Shown in pieces: positions 36,035 through 45,932 of a DNA stretch of 64,000 nt. A model generated the notes under the pieces. It was not told the origin of the DNA. It did no database searches and was given only the letters and a program-made list of their open reading frames with translations. The first letter of the stretch is position 1. Each line of letters starts with the position of its first letter. The stretch is from Gilvimarinus agarilyticus (GTDB lineage Bacteria; Pseudomonadota; Gammaproteobacteria; Pseudomonadales; Cellvibrionaceae): contig NZ_JXCJ01000001.1 of assembly GCF_000832015.1 (NCBI RefSeq), positions 1,355,864 through 1,419,863 of the forward strand, written 5' to 3'. Both the position numbers and the translations under genes were made by a program.

Positions 36035-36496
36035 TGTTGGTGGGGGTGAGTGATGTGCAGCTCCTTCACTCCATCGCCGTCGTCGTTCCCATGAAAATGG
36101 GAGCCCAGTGTCTTTGGTTTATCTTACGCCGTAGCCCCCCGGGACGCTGGATCCCGGGTCTCCGCTTCGCCCGGGATGACGTTGTGGCGGATATGGTGTT
36201 GGGCTTCACGCCGCCCCCTCTCCTCGATCGTCGTTCCCATGAAAATGGGAACCCAGTGTCTTTGGTTTGTCTCACTCGGTAGCCCCCCCCCCGGGGACAC
36301 TGGATCCCGGGTCTCCGCTTCGCTGCGCCCGGGATGACGTTGTGGCGGATATGGTGTTGGGCTTCACGCTGCCCCCACTCCTCGACCGTCGTTCCCATGA
36401 AAATGGGAACCCAGTGTCTTTGGGGTTAGTTGATCACCTATAGGTAAGCAACTTACTCATTATCACGTAGAAATATTCTATTAGTTCAGAGCGGTG
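36035..36496. other. yajQ-cysZ intergenic region, mostly repeat
   Basis: This 462-bp gap between two convergent genes is filled from about 36079 to 36420 by the composite repeat listed separately. The last 75 bases (36421-36496) are AT-rich with no recognisable feature. No gene is supported: the short open frames on both strands are produced by the repeat itself. The hairpins may also serve as transcription or decay barriers for the convergent messages. Confidence 0.6.
36079..36420. repeat. Tandem REP/BIME-like composite repeat (about 150-bp unit)
   Basis: Two kinds of hairpin alternate. Type A, GTTCCCAT-GAAA-ATGGGAAC, occurs at 36085-36104 (one G-T variation), 36233-36252 and 36391-36410. 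Type B, ATCCCGGG ... CCCGGGAT, occurs at 36151-36177 (11-base loop) and 36304-36335 (16-base loop). The order is A-B-A-B-A, the A hairpins are 148 and 158 bp apart, and the linkers (CCCAGTGTCTTTGGTTT, ATGACGTTGTGGCGGATATG) are nearly identical between units. A rearranged copy in opposite orientation lies at 23961-24080. This is the form of bacterial interspersed mosaic elements moved by RAYT transposases; no such transposase is in the window. Confidence 0.88.
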
Positions 36497-37243
36497 TTAT
36501 TGAGCGAGGTTTTGGTGCCGGAGTGATTCGACCCAGTACACGGTGGCTCCGGCAACGGCGATGGGCATGGCGAATATGTTAACAATGGGTATCATGCTGG
36601 CGAGCATTACCATACCGCCAAATGGGTAGCTGGTGAGTGGCGCTTGGCCTAACAGGTAGCGCATGCGGTCGAAGGGAGTTTGGTGATTGTCGGCGGGGTA
36701 GTCGATATATTGCACGGCCATACACCAAGCTGACCAGAGCGCCCCCACCACGAGAACCACAAGATTTAATCCAGGTATAAACCAACTGACTAACACGAGT
36801 AATAAGACCAATAACCCGCGTGTAATAAAATACCAAAGCTTAACCAGCTCGCGACCAAGGGTGCGGGGGATTAGTTGCGCCCAGGTTTCTTCGGGCGGTG
36901 TTACGCCGGTGAGTTTTTGCTCGATTTTTTCGGCCAGAATGCCGTAAAAGGGGGCGGCAATTAAGTTGGTGATGACGTTAAAGCTGTAGCCGTACACAAA
37001 TAAAATGACACAGGCGAAAATAGCCCACAGTAGCCACGCCAGAAACTCTAGCCAGCCGGGTAGCCAACCCATTAAAAACGTTAAAAAATCGCTAAATAGG
37101 TGGATGAGTGCGACGGTGGCTAGTGTAAATACCACGATGTTAGCCAGCAGGGGCACGATGATAAATCGTTTTAACCCGGGGGAGACGAGAAGCCCCGCTC
37201 CTCGGGTTAAATAATCAACAGCATGGGCTGGGTTGCCTTTCAT
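36497..37243 (-). CDS. cysZ: Sulfate transporter CysZ (EI24 family)
   Basis: Inner-membrane protein allowing sulfate entry for cysteine synthesis. The 248 residues have hydrophobic segments at about 24-45, 55-85, 130-165 and 195-230, with the LTRGAGLLVSPGLKRFIIVPLLAN N-terminus characteristic of CysZ. It is the last gene of the minus-strand gatCAB group, 14 bp after the PA4642-family gene, though a functional link to translation is not evident. Confidence 0.93.
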   Translation of the reverse strand: MKGNPAHAVDYLTRGAGLLVSPGLKRFIIVPLLANIVVFTLATVALIHLFSDFLTFLMGWLPGWLEFLAWLLWAIFACVILFVYGYSFNVITNLIAAPFYGILAEKIEQKLTGVTPPEETWAQLIPRTLGRELVKLWYFITRGLLVLLLVLVSWFIPGLNLVVLVVGALWSAWCMAVQYIDYPADNHQTPFDRMRYLLGQAPLTSYPFGGMVMLASMIPIVNIFAMPIAVAGATVYWVESLRHQNLAQ

Positions 37244-37257
37244 GCGATGGCGTACCG

Positions 37258-37554
37258 TTATTTGGCTCCGGCCTGCTCTAGAGCAACAATGTAATCATCG
37301 GCAATGCGATGGGTTTTGATAGTCTGTAAAAAGGTTTTTCCGTCAGTGCCTGTGGCATTAAGGTCGTAACCGGCCTCTTGAAAAAACGTTAAAAAGGTGG
37401 CGAAGTTTTCTTCGCGCATGCCTCGGTAGGCTTTCTCCAGTAAGTGGAAGTCGCGACTGACGCCTTCGGGTGCAGGGTATTGTAAAAAGCTTTTGATGCG
37501 TTCGTTGTCAAAAACTTCGCCCAGTACTTTTTGTTTGTCTTTTTTCAGTGTCAT
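37258..37554 (-). CDS. PA4642 family small protein
   Basis: A 98-residue soluble protein of the family named after PA4642 of Pseudomonas aeruginosa, of unknown function. It is rich in charged residues, with a conserved [24 protein letters not shown] core and the [14 protein letters not shown] segment. Its ATG overlaps the gatB stop by 4 bp (ATGA), so it should be translated together with GatB. No membrane segment, signal peptide or metal motif is visible. Confidence 0.85.
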   Translation of the reverse strand: MTLKKDKQKVLGEVFDNERIKSFLQYPAPEGVSRDFHLLEKAYRGMREENFATFLTFFQEAGYDLNATGTDGKTFLQTIKTHRIADDYIVALEQAGAK

Positions 37555-38999
37555 TGCTCGTTCAACTTTTTCAGTAAGATTTCATTAACCGCTTGCGGGT
37601 TGGCCTGGCCTTTACTGGCTTTCATGATCTGGCCGACAAAAAAGCCGAGCATTTTGGGGCGCTTGGCTTCGTCGGCATTCACGTAGTTTTGCACTTGCGC
37701 CTGATTGTTGGCGATCACCTCATCCACCATTTTCTCGAGTGCACCGGTGTCGCTAACCTGTTTCAGGCCGCGAGCTTCGATAATGGTATCGGCATTGCCC
37801 TCGGCGTTGCACATACCCTCAAACACTTGTTTGGCAATTTTACCCGAGATAGTGCCGTCCTTAATGCGACGGATGAGCCCGGCCAGTTGCTCGGCATTAA
37901 AGGGGCAATCTTTTAGGGCGGTATCGGTTTTGTTTAAGTAGCCTGCCAAATCGACCATTACCCAGTTGGCTGCCAGTTTAGGCTCGCCGGATTCGCGTGC
38001 CGTGGTTTCAAAAAAGTCGGCGGTGGCGCGATCGGTGGTTAATACACCGGCGTCGTAAGCCGATAGCTCGTACTCGCTGACAAACCGGTCGCGCTTGGCG
38101 TCGGGCAGCTCGGGTAGGGTGCTTTTGATGGCGGCGATGTAATCGTCGTCTAGCATCACTGGCAGTAAGTCGGGGCAGGGGAAGTAACGGTAGTCGTTGG
38201 CCACTTCTTTACTGCGCATCGAGCGGGTTTCGTTTTTGTCGGCGTCGTACAGGCGGGTTTCCTGAGCAATGCTGCCGCCATCTTCGATGATTTCGATTTG
38301 CCGTTCGGCCTCGACATTAATGGCTTTTTCGACGAACTTAAACGAGTTGATGTTTTTAATTTCGCAGCGGTTGCCGAGTTTTTCTTCACCTTTTAAGCGC
38401 ACGGAAACGTTGGCGTCGCAGCGCATTGAGCCCTGGGACATCTCGCCATCGGATATGCCGAGGTAGGTAATGATCGAGTGAATTTTTTTCAGGTAGGCCA
38501 CGGCCTCTTCGGCCGAGCGCATGTCGGGCTCTGAGACGATCTCAATCAGCGGTGTGCCGGCACGGTTGAGGTCGATACCGCTCATGCCTTGGTAGTCTTC
38601 GTGCAGAGATTTACCCGCATCTTCTTCGAGGTGGGCGTGGTGCAACCGTACCGAGCGGGTCTCGCCGTTGGCCAGTTCGATGTCGATGACCCCGGGGCCG
38701 ACGATGGGCTCTTCTAGCTGTGTGGTTTGGTAGCCTTTGGGTAAGTCGGGGTAAAAGTAGTTTTTGCGCTCAAAGACCGAGCGCTGGCCGATTTCGGAGT
38801 TCATCGCCAGGCCAAACATAACCGCGTAACGGAAGGCCTCTTCGTTGGCTACCGGCAAGGTGCCGGGCATGGCCAGATCGATCGCGCAGGCCTGGGTGTT
38901 GGCGTCGGCACCAAAAGCGGTACTGGCGCCGGAGAATATTTTTGACTGAGTGGCGAGCTGGACGTGAATCTCAAGCCCGATAACAATTTCCCATTCCAT
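37551..38999 (-). CDS. gatB: Asp-tRNA(Asn)/Glu-tRNA(Gln) amidotransferase subunit B
   Basis: tRNA-binding kinase subunit of the GatCAB complex, which amidates mischarged Glu-tRNA(Gln) and/or Asp-tRNA(Asn). The 482 residues begin [15 protein letters not shown], include the cradle-domain blocks [11 protein letters not shown] and HLEEDAGKS, and end with a YqeY-like helical tRNA-binding tail. The gene lies 12 bp after gatA in transcription order and overlaps the following small gene. Confidence 0.98.
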   Translation of the reverse strand: MEWEIVIGLEIHVQLATQSKIFSGASTAFGADANTQACAIDLAMPGTLPVANEEAFRYAVMFGLAMNSEIGQRSVFERKNYFYPDLPKGYQTTQLEEPIVGPGVIDIELANGETRSVRLHHAHLEEDAGKSLHEDYQGMSGIDLNRAGTPLIEIVSEPDMRSAEEAVAYLKKIHSIITYLGISDGEMSQGSMRCDANVSVRLKGEEKLGNRCEIKNINSFKFVEKAINVEAERQIEIIEDGGSIAQETRLYDADKNETRSMRSKEVANDYRYFPCPDLLPVMLDDDYIAAIKSTLPELPDAKRDRFVSEYELSAYDAGVLTTDRATADFFETTARESGEPKLAANWVMVDLAGYLNKTDTALKDCPFNAEQLAGLIRRIKDGTISGKIAKQVFEGMCNAEGNADTIIEARGLKQVSDTGALEKMVDEVIANNQAQVQNYVNADEAKRPKMLGFFVGQIMKASKGQANPQAVNEILLKKLNEQ

Positions 39000-39011
39000 C
39001 GTGTCGTCCTC

Positions 39012-40466
39012 TTAGGCGGTTGCCGGTGCCAGCTGCTGGTGAAAATCGGTCGCGAGCTGAAATTGGTGCGCGACATTCAGGAGTTTGCCCTCGGCAAAAT
39101 AATTGCCGATTAGCTGTAGGCCAACGGGTTTGTCATCGACCATTCCGCAGGGGATTGATAGCCCGGGCAGACCGGCCAGGTTGGTGGCGATGGTGTAGAT
39201 GTCTTCGAGGTACATTGCAACCGGATCCTGGGTTTTAGCGCCAAACTCAAACGCCGGGGAGGGCGAGGTGGGCCCCAGGATGACGTCGACGTCTTTAAAG
39301 GCGTCGACAAAGTCTTGTTTGATCAAGCGGCGCACTTGCTGCGCTTTGTTGTAGTAAGCGTCGTAGTAGCCGGCCGACAGGGCGTAGGTGCCCACCAGAA
39401 TACGGCGTTTAACTTCGTCACCAAAGCCTTCGCTGCGCGAGCGTTTGTATAAATCAGCCAGGTCTTTTGGCTCGTCACAGCGGTGGCCGTAACGCACGCC
39501 GTCAAAGCGCGACAGGTTGGCCGAGCATTCGGCCGGCGCGATCACGTAGTAAGCCGGTACCGCGAGGTCGGTGTGCGGCAGACTGATTGAGCGCGTTTTA
39601 GCGCCCAGTGATTCGTAGGTTTTAATGGCGGCTTGCACGGCTTTGGCGGTGTCCGGGTGCAGGCCCTCGCCAAAGTACTCCTCGGGGATGCCGATGGTTA
39701 GCCCGGCCAGGGAATCGCCGAGGGTGGTTGTGTAGTCTTCCAGCGGCTGGTCGACACAAGTTGAATCTTTGGCGTCGAAGCTGGCCATGGTGTTTAGCAT
39801 TAAGGCTGCGTCTTCGGCGGTGCGGGTGAGGGTGCCGGCCTGATCGAGGCTTGAGGCAAAGGCAATCATGCCCCAGCGCGATACGCGACCGTAGGTGGGT
39901 TTTATACCAGTAAGGCCGCACAGCGCAGCGGGCTGGCGAATCGAGCCCCCGGTGTCGCTCGCGGTGGCGGCAGGCGCCAGTAGCGCGGCAACGGCCGCCG
40001 CAGAGCCACCTGAAGAGCCACCTGGTACGCAGTTGGTGTTCCAGGGGTTTTTAACTGGGCCATAGTAGCTGGTTTCGTTAGAGGAGCCCATGGCGAATTC
40101 GTCCATGTTGGTTTTGCCCAGCATCACCGCGCCGGCGCGCTGATAGTTTTCGACGATGGTGGCATCGTACGGGGCAATAAAGTTGTCCAGCATTTTAGAG
40201 GCGCAGCTGGTGCGTACGCCCTGAGTGCAAAAAATGTCTTTGTGGGCGATGGGGATGCCGCACAGTGGCGATGTGTCGCCGTTGGCTAAGCGCTCGTCGG
40301 CCGCTTTAGCTTGCGCCAGAGCAATCTCTGGAGTCACGGTAATGAAGCTGTTGTAGCGCGAATCGAGCTCGGCAATCCGATCCAGGTAGTGCTGGGTGAG
40401 CTCGACACTGGTTATCTCTTTACTGCGCAGCGCTTTGCCGAGCTGGGCAATGGTTTTGGTGTGCAT
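39012..40466 (-). CDS. gatA: Asp-tRNA(Asn)/Glu-tRNA(Gln) amidotransferase subunit A
   Basis: Amidase-signature subunit that releases ammonia from glutamine (or asparagine) and passes it to GatB. The 484 residues keep the Ser-cisSer-Lys triad with standard spacing: K76 (in IAHKD), S151 (in GGSSGGS) and S175 (in [10 protein letters not shown]). The second gene of the gatCAB operon, 81 bp after gatC. Confidence 0.98.
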   Translation of the reverse strand: MHTKTIAQLGKALRSKEITSVELTQHYLDRIAELDSRYNSFITVTPEIALAQAKAADERLANGDTSPLCGIPIAHKDIFCTQGVRTSCASKMLDNFIAPYDATIVENYQRAGAVMLGKTNMDEFAMGSSNETSYYGPVKNPWNTNCVPGGSSGGSAAAVAALLAPAATASDTGGSIRQPAALCGLTGIKPTYGRVSRWGMIAFASSLDQAGTLTRTAEDAALMLNTMASFDAKDSTCVDQPLEDYTTTLGDSLAGLTIGIPEEYFGEGLHPDTAKAVQAAIKTYESLGAKTRSISLPHTDLAVPAYYVIAPAECSANLSRFDGVRYGHRCDEPKDLADLYKRSRSEGFGDEVKRRILVGTYALSAGYYDAYYNKAQQVRRLIKQDFVDAFKDVDVILGPTSPSPAFEFGAKTQDPVAMYLEDIYTIATNLAGLPGLSIPCGMVDDKPVGLQLIGNYFAEGKLLNVAHQFQLATDFHQQLAPATA

Positions 40467-40547
40467 GGATTTAGTATCCTTTGGAATAACTTACCGGTGG
40501 CGCGAGCAGGCTCGCACATGGGTTAGGGCGGTGTCACAAAGGTGCGG

Positions 40548-40835
40548 TTATTCTATGACCCGTGGTACCAAATAAAGGCCATCTTCGGTAGCCGGCGCCA
40601 TGGCCTGTAGGGTTTCGCGTTGGTTGGGCTCGGTCACTTCATCGCGGCGCAGGCGCTGCACGGCGTCCAGTGGGTGAGCCATAGGGCTAACGCCGCTGGT
40701 ATCAACCGCTTGCAGTTGATCGACCAGTGCGAGTACCTCAGAGATGCTTTGCGCCACGTTGGCGGCGGCTTCATCCGAGATATCGATGCGCGACAATTCG
40801 GCCAGCTTTTCGATGTCGCTTTTGTTTACTGCCAT
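40548..40835 (-). CDS. gatC: Asp-tRNA(Asn)/Glu-tRNA(Gln) amidotransferase subunit C
   Basis: Small belt-like subunit that wraps around GatA and stabilises GatCAB. The 95 residues show the helical N-terminus DIEKLAELSRIDIS, the central SPMAHP turn and the C-terminal LRRDEVTEPNQRETLQAMAP motif. ATG at 40835 is used; the earlier in-frame start at 40865 adds an arginine-rich stretch not found in the family. First gene of the minus-strand operon, divergent from mreB. Confidence 0.96.
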   Translation of the reverse strand: MAVNKSDIEKLAELSRIDISDEAAANVAQSISEVLALVDQLQAVDTSGVSPMAHPLDAVQRLRRDEVTEPNQRETLQAMAPATEDGLYLVPRVIE

Positions 40836-42308
<1,473 letters not shown>

Positions 42309-42327
42309 TTCCGCCCGGATATTGCTC

Positions 42328-42361
42328 GCGCGGCATTTAGGGGCCACCCTTTGAGCCGCGC
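42328..42361 (+). promoter_or_regulatory. Hairpin in the mreB-mreC gap
   Basis: GCGCGGC (42328-42334) pairs perfectly with GCCGCGC (42355-42361) around a 20-base loop, 20 bp after the mreB stop and about 36 bp before the mreC start. There is no T-run. It could lower readthrough or protect the mreB message 3' end, allowing more MreB than MreC; this is inference. Confidence 0.4.
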
Positions 42362-42396
42362 CTATCGACGAGTGCGTTGCGCCAGGAGATGCCACC

Positions 42397-43227
42397 ATTA
42401 AAACTTTGTTCACTAAAGGCCCTGCTGTCAGCTTTCGCTTTGCCTTTTTTGGCCTGATTGCTCTGGCGTTGGTGTTGATTAGCCTCTACACCGACTGGCT
42501 CGACCCGGTGCGACGTGAGCTCAGCACGTTGGCCAAGCCGTTTTATCAAATTACCGATGTACCCCGCCGTATCAGTGACTGGAGCGATGAAACCTTCGTC
42601 TCGCGCGGCGAGTTGGTGCAAGAGAAAGAGCGGCTTGCCTCCGAGCTGTTAATTCATCAGCGCAAACTACAGCAAATGGCCGCCCTGGCCGCCGAAAATG
42701 TCCGCCTGCGACAGTTGCTTAATGCCACCGAAATCCTCGAAGACGATGTTTTAGTGGCCGAGTTAATCGGTGTATCCCCTAACCCGCTCAGTCATACTCT
42801 GGTGCTTAACCGCGGTAGCGACGATGGCGTTTCGGTGGGGCAGCCGGTGCTGGACGCAAAAGGTCTGATGGGGCAAGTCATTGAGGTGGGGCCCGACAGT
42901 GCGCGGGTGTTGTTGCTTACTGACCCCTCCCACGCCCTGCCGGTGCAGGTTAATCGCAACGGTATACGTACCATTGCTGAAGGCACCGGCTCCCTGGATA
43001 GCCTGACGCTGCGCCATGTGTCGAACACCACGGATATTCGGGTAGGAGACTTGTTGGTCAGTTCGGGCTTGGGCCAACGTTTTCCGGCGGGCTATCCGGT
43101 TGCCGTGGTAGAGCACATTGAGCGAGACCCCGGCCAGCCTTTTGCGCAAATCACCGCACGGCCTATGGCTCAAATGGACCGCACACGCAACGTGTTGCTG
43201 GTGTTTGAAGCTCCTCAGGTTGATTAG
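42397..43227 (+). CDS. mreC: Rod-shape-determining protein MreC (probable ATT start)
   Basis: Bitopic elongasome protein whose periplasmic beta domains activate PBP2/RodA. The frame has no ATG or GTG near the expected start. ATT at 42397 is proposed: AGGAG at 42384-42388 lies 8 bp upstream, and the resulting N-terminus (M)KTLFTKGPAVSFRF matches the KxLFxKGP beginning usual for pseudomonad MreC. The first conventional alternative, TTG at 42406, is 17 bp from that ribosome site. The protein (276 aa) has a membrane segment at about 15-33, a coiled coil at about 65-100 and the MreC core with LVLNRGSDDGVSVGQPV. mreD follows after 6 bp. Confidence 0.92.
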   Translation: MKTLFTKGPAVSFRFAFFGLIALALVLISLYTDWLDPVRRELSTLAKPFYQITDVPRRISDWSDETFVSRGELVQEKERLASELLIHQRKLQQMAALAAENVRLRQLLNATEILEDDVLVAELIGVSPNPLSHTLVLNRGSDDGVSVGQPVLDAKGLMGQVIEVGPDSARVLLLTDPSHALPVQVNRNGIRTIAEGTGSLDSLTLRHVSNTTDIRVGDLLVSSGLGQRFPAGYPVAVVEHIERDPGQPFAQITARPMAQMDRTRNVLLVFEAPQVD

Positions 43228-43233
43228 CGCACT

Positions 43234-43731
43234 ATGCTGCCCGATCGCGCATCCGTTTATATTTTAGTCGTGCTAACTGTGTTTGTGGCGATGCTGCTGG
43301 ATGTTTATCCGCTGGCACTGGAGTATCGGATTTTTCGGCCGCAATTTACGCTGCTGGTGGTGATTTACTGGGTTTATATTCTACCCCAAAGCAGCAGTAT
43401 GGCGCTGTTGCTGCTACTGGGCTTATTGCAGGATGTGACGGTGGGCGCCCCGCTGGGGCAGCATCCGCTGATGCTAATAATGGTGGGGTATTTGTGCCTG
43501 CGCAGTTATCGCCGCGTGCGTCACTTTGCTCGCTGGCAGGAGTCGCTCTGGGTGCTGCTGCTAGTGGCAAGTGCTCAACTGTTAGCCTATTGGGTACAGG
43601 CGCTTCACGGGCGGCAAATGGACGGCTTTGAGTTTTTGCTGCCGGCGGTTGCCAGCGCCTGCTGCTGGCCACTGCTGGCGATGGTGTTTGACCGGCTGCG
43701 GCGTCATTACCGCATCGCCCGCCAGGTGTAG
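43234..43731 (+). CDS. mreD: Rod-shape-determining protein MreD
   Basis: Integral membrane partner of MreC in the elongasome. The 165 residues form about five hydrophobic segments (about 8-30, 38-60, 70-88, 98-120, 133-155) with the family motif RPQFTLLVVIYWV near residue 35 and LGLLQDVTVGAPLGQHPL in the middle. Starts 6 bp after mreC. Confidence 0.95.
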   Translation: MLPDRASVYILVVLTVFVAMLLDVYPLALEYRIFRPQFTLLVVIYWVYILPQSSSMALLLLLGLLQDVTVGAPLGQHPLMLIMVGYLCLRSYRRVRHFARWQESLWVLLLVASAQLLAYWVQALHGRQMDGFEFLLPAVASACCWPLLAMVFDRLRRHYRIARQV

Positions 43732-43747
43732 CTGAGCGAATATCACT

Positions 43748-44353
43748 ATGAGCCTTGCCTCCCCTCAATTGTTTCTCGCGTCCGGCTCGCCAAGGCGCGC
43801 CGAGCTGTTGCGTCAAATTGGCGTAGATTTTACCCGGGTGGTCATCGATGTGCCCGAGGTGCCCGCGCCTCAGGAGTCCCCTGAGGATTACGTTACTCGC
43901 CTGGCCGGCAGCAAAGCCGAGGCGGGCTGGCGTGCCCTGGAGTCAGCTAGTGGTAATCACGTGGTGCTCGGGGCCGATACTCTCGGCGTGCTCGATGGCC
44001 AGTTACTGGAGAAACCTAAGAGCCAGGTACACGCCGCCCAATTGTTGCGGGCGATGTCCGGTCGCAGTCACACGGTGATGACGGCCGTTGCTTTAACCAA
44101 CGGCACAGATACAGATGTCTCATTGGTACGCACCGAGGTGTGGTTTCGCGAGCTGAGCGACACAGAAATCGCCCAATACTGGCATACCGGCGAGCCCGCC
44201 GATAAAGCCGGCGGTTATGGCATTCAGGGGTTGGGGGCGGTGTTTGTGCGCGAAATTCGCGGTAGCTACTCTAATGTGGTGGGTTTGCCGCTAGAGACGA
44301 CAGCACCCCTGTTGACCAAGTACAATGTACCCTTTTGGCTTGTCCGGGAGTGA
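43748..44353 (+). CDS. maf: Maf family nucleoside triphosphate pyrophosphatase (YhdE type)
   Basis: Hydrolyses dTTP/UTP and modified nucleotides; linked to septum inhibition in Bacillus. The 201 residues open with LFLASGSPRRAELL (phosphate-binding SxSPRR) and include VLGADTLG (metal-binding Asp), EKPKSQVHAAQLLRAMSGRSH and DKAGGYGIQGLGAVFV, which are Maf signatures. The position after mreD and before rng is the conserved site of the YhdE branch. The ribosome site before the ATG is weak. Confidence 0.95.
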   Translation: MSLASPQLFLASGSPRRAELLRQIGVDFTRVVIDVPEVPAPQESPEDYVTRLAGSKAEAGWRALESASGNHVVLGADTLGVLDGQLLEKPKSQVHAAQLLRAMSGRSHTVMTAVALTNGTDTDVSLVRTEVWFRELSDTEIAQYWHTGEPADKAGGYGIQGLGAVFVREIRGSYSNVVGLPLETTAPLLTKYNVPFWLVRE

Positions 44354-44401
44354 GTGCACCGCGCTTTTTGCGAGTGAGTACTGGCGGATGACACGGGTGG
44401 G

Positions 44402-45880
44402 ATGCGCACAGTGAGTGAAGAAATTCTGATCAATGTATCTCCGGTGGAGACTCGGGTGGCGCTGGTCGATAACGGCGTACTGCAAGAGTTACACGTCGAG
44501 CGCAGTCACGGTCGCGGCTTTGTCGGAAATATCTACAAGGGCAAAGTGGTTAGAGTCTTACCGGGCATGCAGGCCGCGTTCGTCGACATTGGCCTGGAGC
44601 GTACCGGTTTTATCCACGCCCAAGAGCTGGTGCCCGAGCACGCCGAAGGTGAGCCGCGCCCATCAGAGCTGCCCGACATCCGCACTCTGGTGCGCGAGGG
44701 GCAGACGCTTCTGGTGCAAGTCAGTAAAGATCCTATCAGTACTAAAGGCGCCCGCCTTACCACGCACATCACACTGTCTTCACGTTATCTTGTTTATATG
44801 CCCAATAGTCCGCACATTGGAGTGTCGATACGCATTGACGACGACGCCGAGCGCAAGCGCTTGCGCGACGCGGTTGAGGCCAGTGTGCGCGAACAAAATA
44901 TCAGTGGCGGGTTTATTGTGCGCACTGTGGCTGAGGGCATCGCCGCCGACTCGGTGGTCGGGGATATCCCCTTTCTGCAAAAGCTCTGGCAAGATTTAAC
45001 TGACCGCCTGGGGGCCATCAAGGCGCCGGCGGTGATTTATGAAGATATGCCGTTGACCTTGCGTTCGCTGCGGGATTTAGCGCGCTTGCCCATCGAGAAA
45101 ATTCGCGTTGACTCTCGCCAAAGCTGGTCACAAATGCGTGAGTTTGCCAATGAGTATTGCCCGCAATTGATTAACATCATTGAGTGTTATCAAGGCGAGC
45201 GACCATTGCTCGATTTATACGGCGTTGAGGATGAAATTGCCCGGGCACTGGACCCGCGGGTGCCGCTTAAGTCAAACGGATACTTGATTGTTGAGCAAAC
45301 CGAGGCGATGACCACGGTGGACGTCAATACCGGCGCTTTTGTTGGGCGGCGCAACCTGGAAGAGACGATTTTTAAAACCAATATGGAGGCGGCCGGTGCG
45401 ATTGCCCGCCAGCTTCGGGTGCGCAACATTGGTGGCATTATCGTATTGGATTTTATCGATATGCAAGACCCCGAGCACCAGCGGCAAGTGCTGCGTACCT
45501 TAGAAAAAGCACTCGATCGCGATCACGCCAAAACGAATATTACCGGTGTGTCGGAGCTCGGTTTAGTCGAGATGACCCGCAAACGCACCCGCGAGTCTCT
45601 GGGGCAGTTACTATGTGAGAGCTGTCCGGTGTGCCAGGGGCGCGGTAAGGTAAAGTCAGCCGAGACCGTGTGCTACGAGGTGTTTCGTGAGATTTTGCGC
45701 GAGGCGCGTGCCTACGATAACGAGAAGTTTTTGGTGTTGGCCGCCTCGGTTGTGGTCGACCGTCTGCTCGACGAAGATGCCGCCTATGTGGCCGACCTCG
45801 AAGCGTTTATTGGCCGCACCATTGAGTTTCAGGTTGAGCCTTTGTTTACACAGGAGCAGTACGACATTGTCTTGGTGTGA
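44402..45880 (+). CDS. rng: Ribonuclease G
   Basis: Endoribonuclease of the RNase E/G family that matures the 16S rRNA 5' end and degrades mRNA. The 492 residues have an S1 domain (about 40-120, with GNIYKGKVVRVLPGMQAAFVDIG), a 5' sensor region, the catalytic DNase I-like core with VDVNTGAFVG and LDFIDM metal ligands, and the zinc-link motif CPVCQGRG. The ATG at 44402 is given; the GTG at 44411 gives MSEEILINVSP, which fits the usual family start better and may be the true one. Confidence 0.96.
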   Translation: MRTVSEEILINVSPVETRVALVDNGVLQELHVERSHGRGFVGNIYKGKVVRVLPGMQAAFVDIGLERTGFIHAQELVPEHAEGEPRPSELPDIRTLVREGQTLLVQVSKDPISTKGARLTTHITLSSRYLVYMPNSPHIGVSIRIDDDAERKRLRDAVEASVREQNISGGFIVRTVAEGIAADSVVGDIPFLQKLWQDLTDRLGAIKAPAVIYEDMPLTLRSLRDLARLPIEKIRVDSRQSWSQMREFANEYCPQLINIIECYQGERPLLDLYGVEDEIARALDPRVPLKSNGYLIVEQTEAMTTVDVNTGAFVGRRNLEETIFKTNMEAAGAIARQLRVRNIGGIIVLDFIDMQDPEHQRQVLRTLEKALDRDHAKTNITGVSELGLVEMTRKRTRESLGQLLCESCPVCQGRGKVKSAETVCYEVFREILREARAYDNEKFLVLAASVVVDRLLDEDAAYVADLEAFIGRTIEFQVEPLFTQEQYDIVLV

Positions 45881-45932
45881 GCGCGCTGTAGGCAACGGAT
45901 TGCGATTTTTGGTGTGGGGCGAGGTTTAACGG

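Noticed and set aside
36031-36398. Open frames of 83 and 110 codons in the yajQ-cysZ gap
   Set aside because: They translate the tandem hairpin repeat, on both strands equally, and have no ribosome site or similarity.
42389-42457. ATG at 42389 as mreC start or as a 22-codon leader peptide
   Set aside because: It is out of frame with mreC, overlaps the AGGAG ribosome site with no spacing and stops after 22 codons; no evidence for translation.
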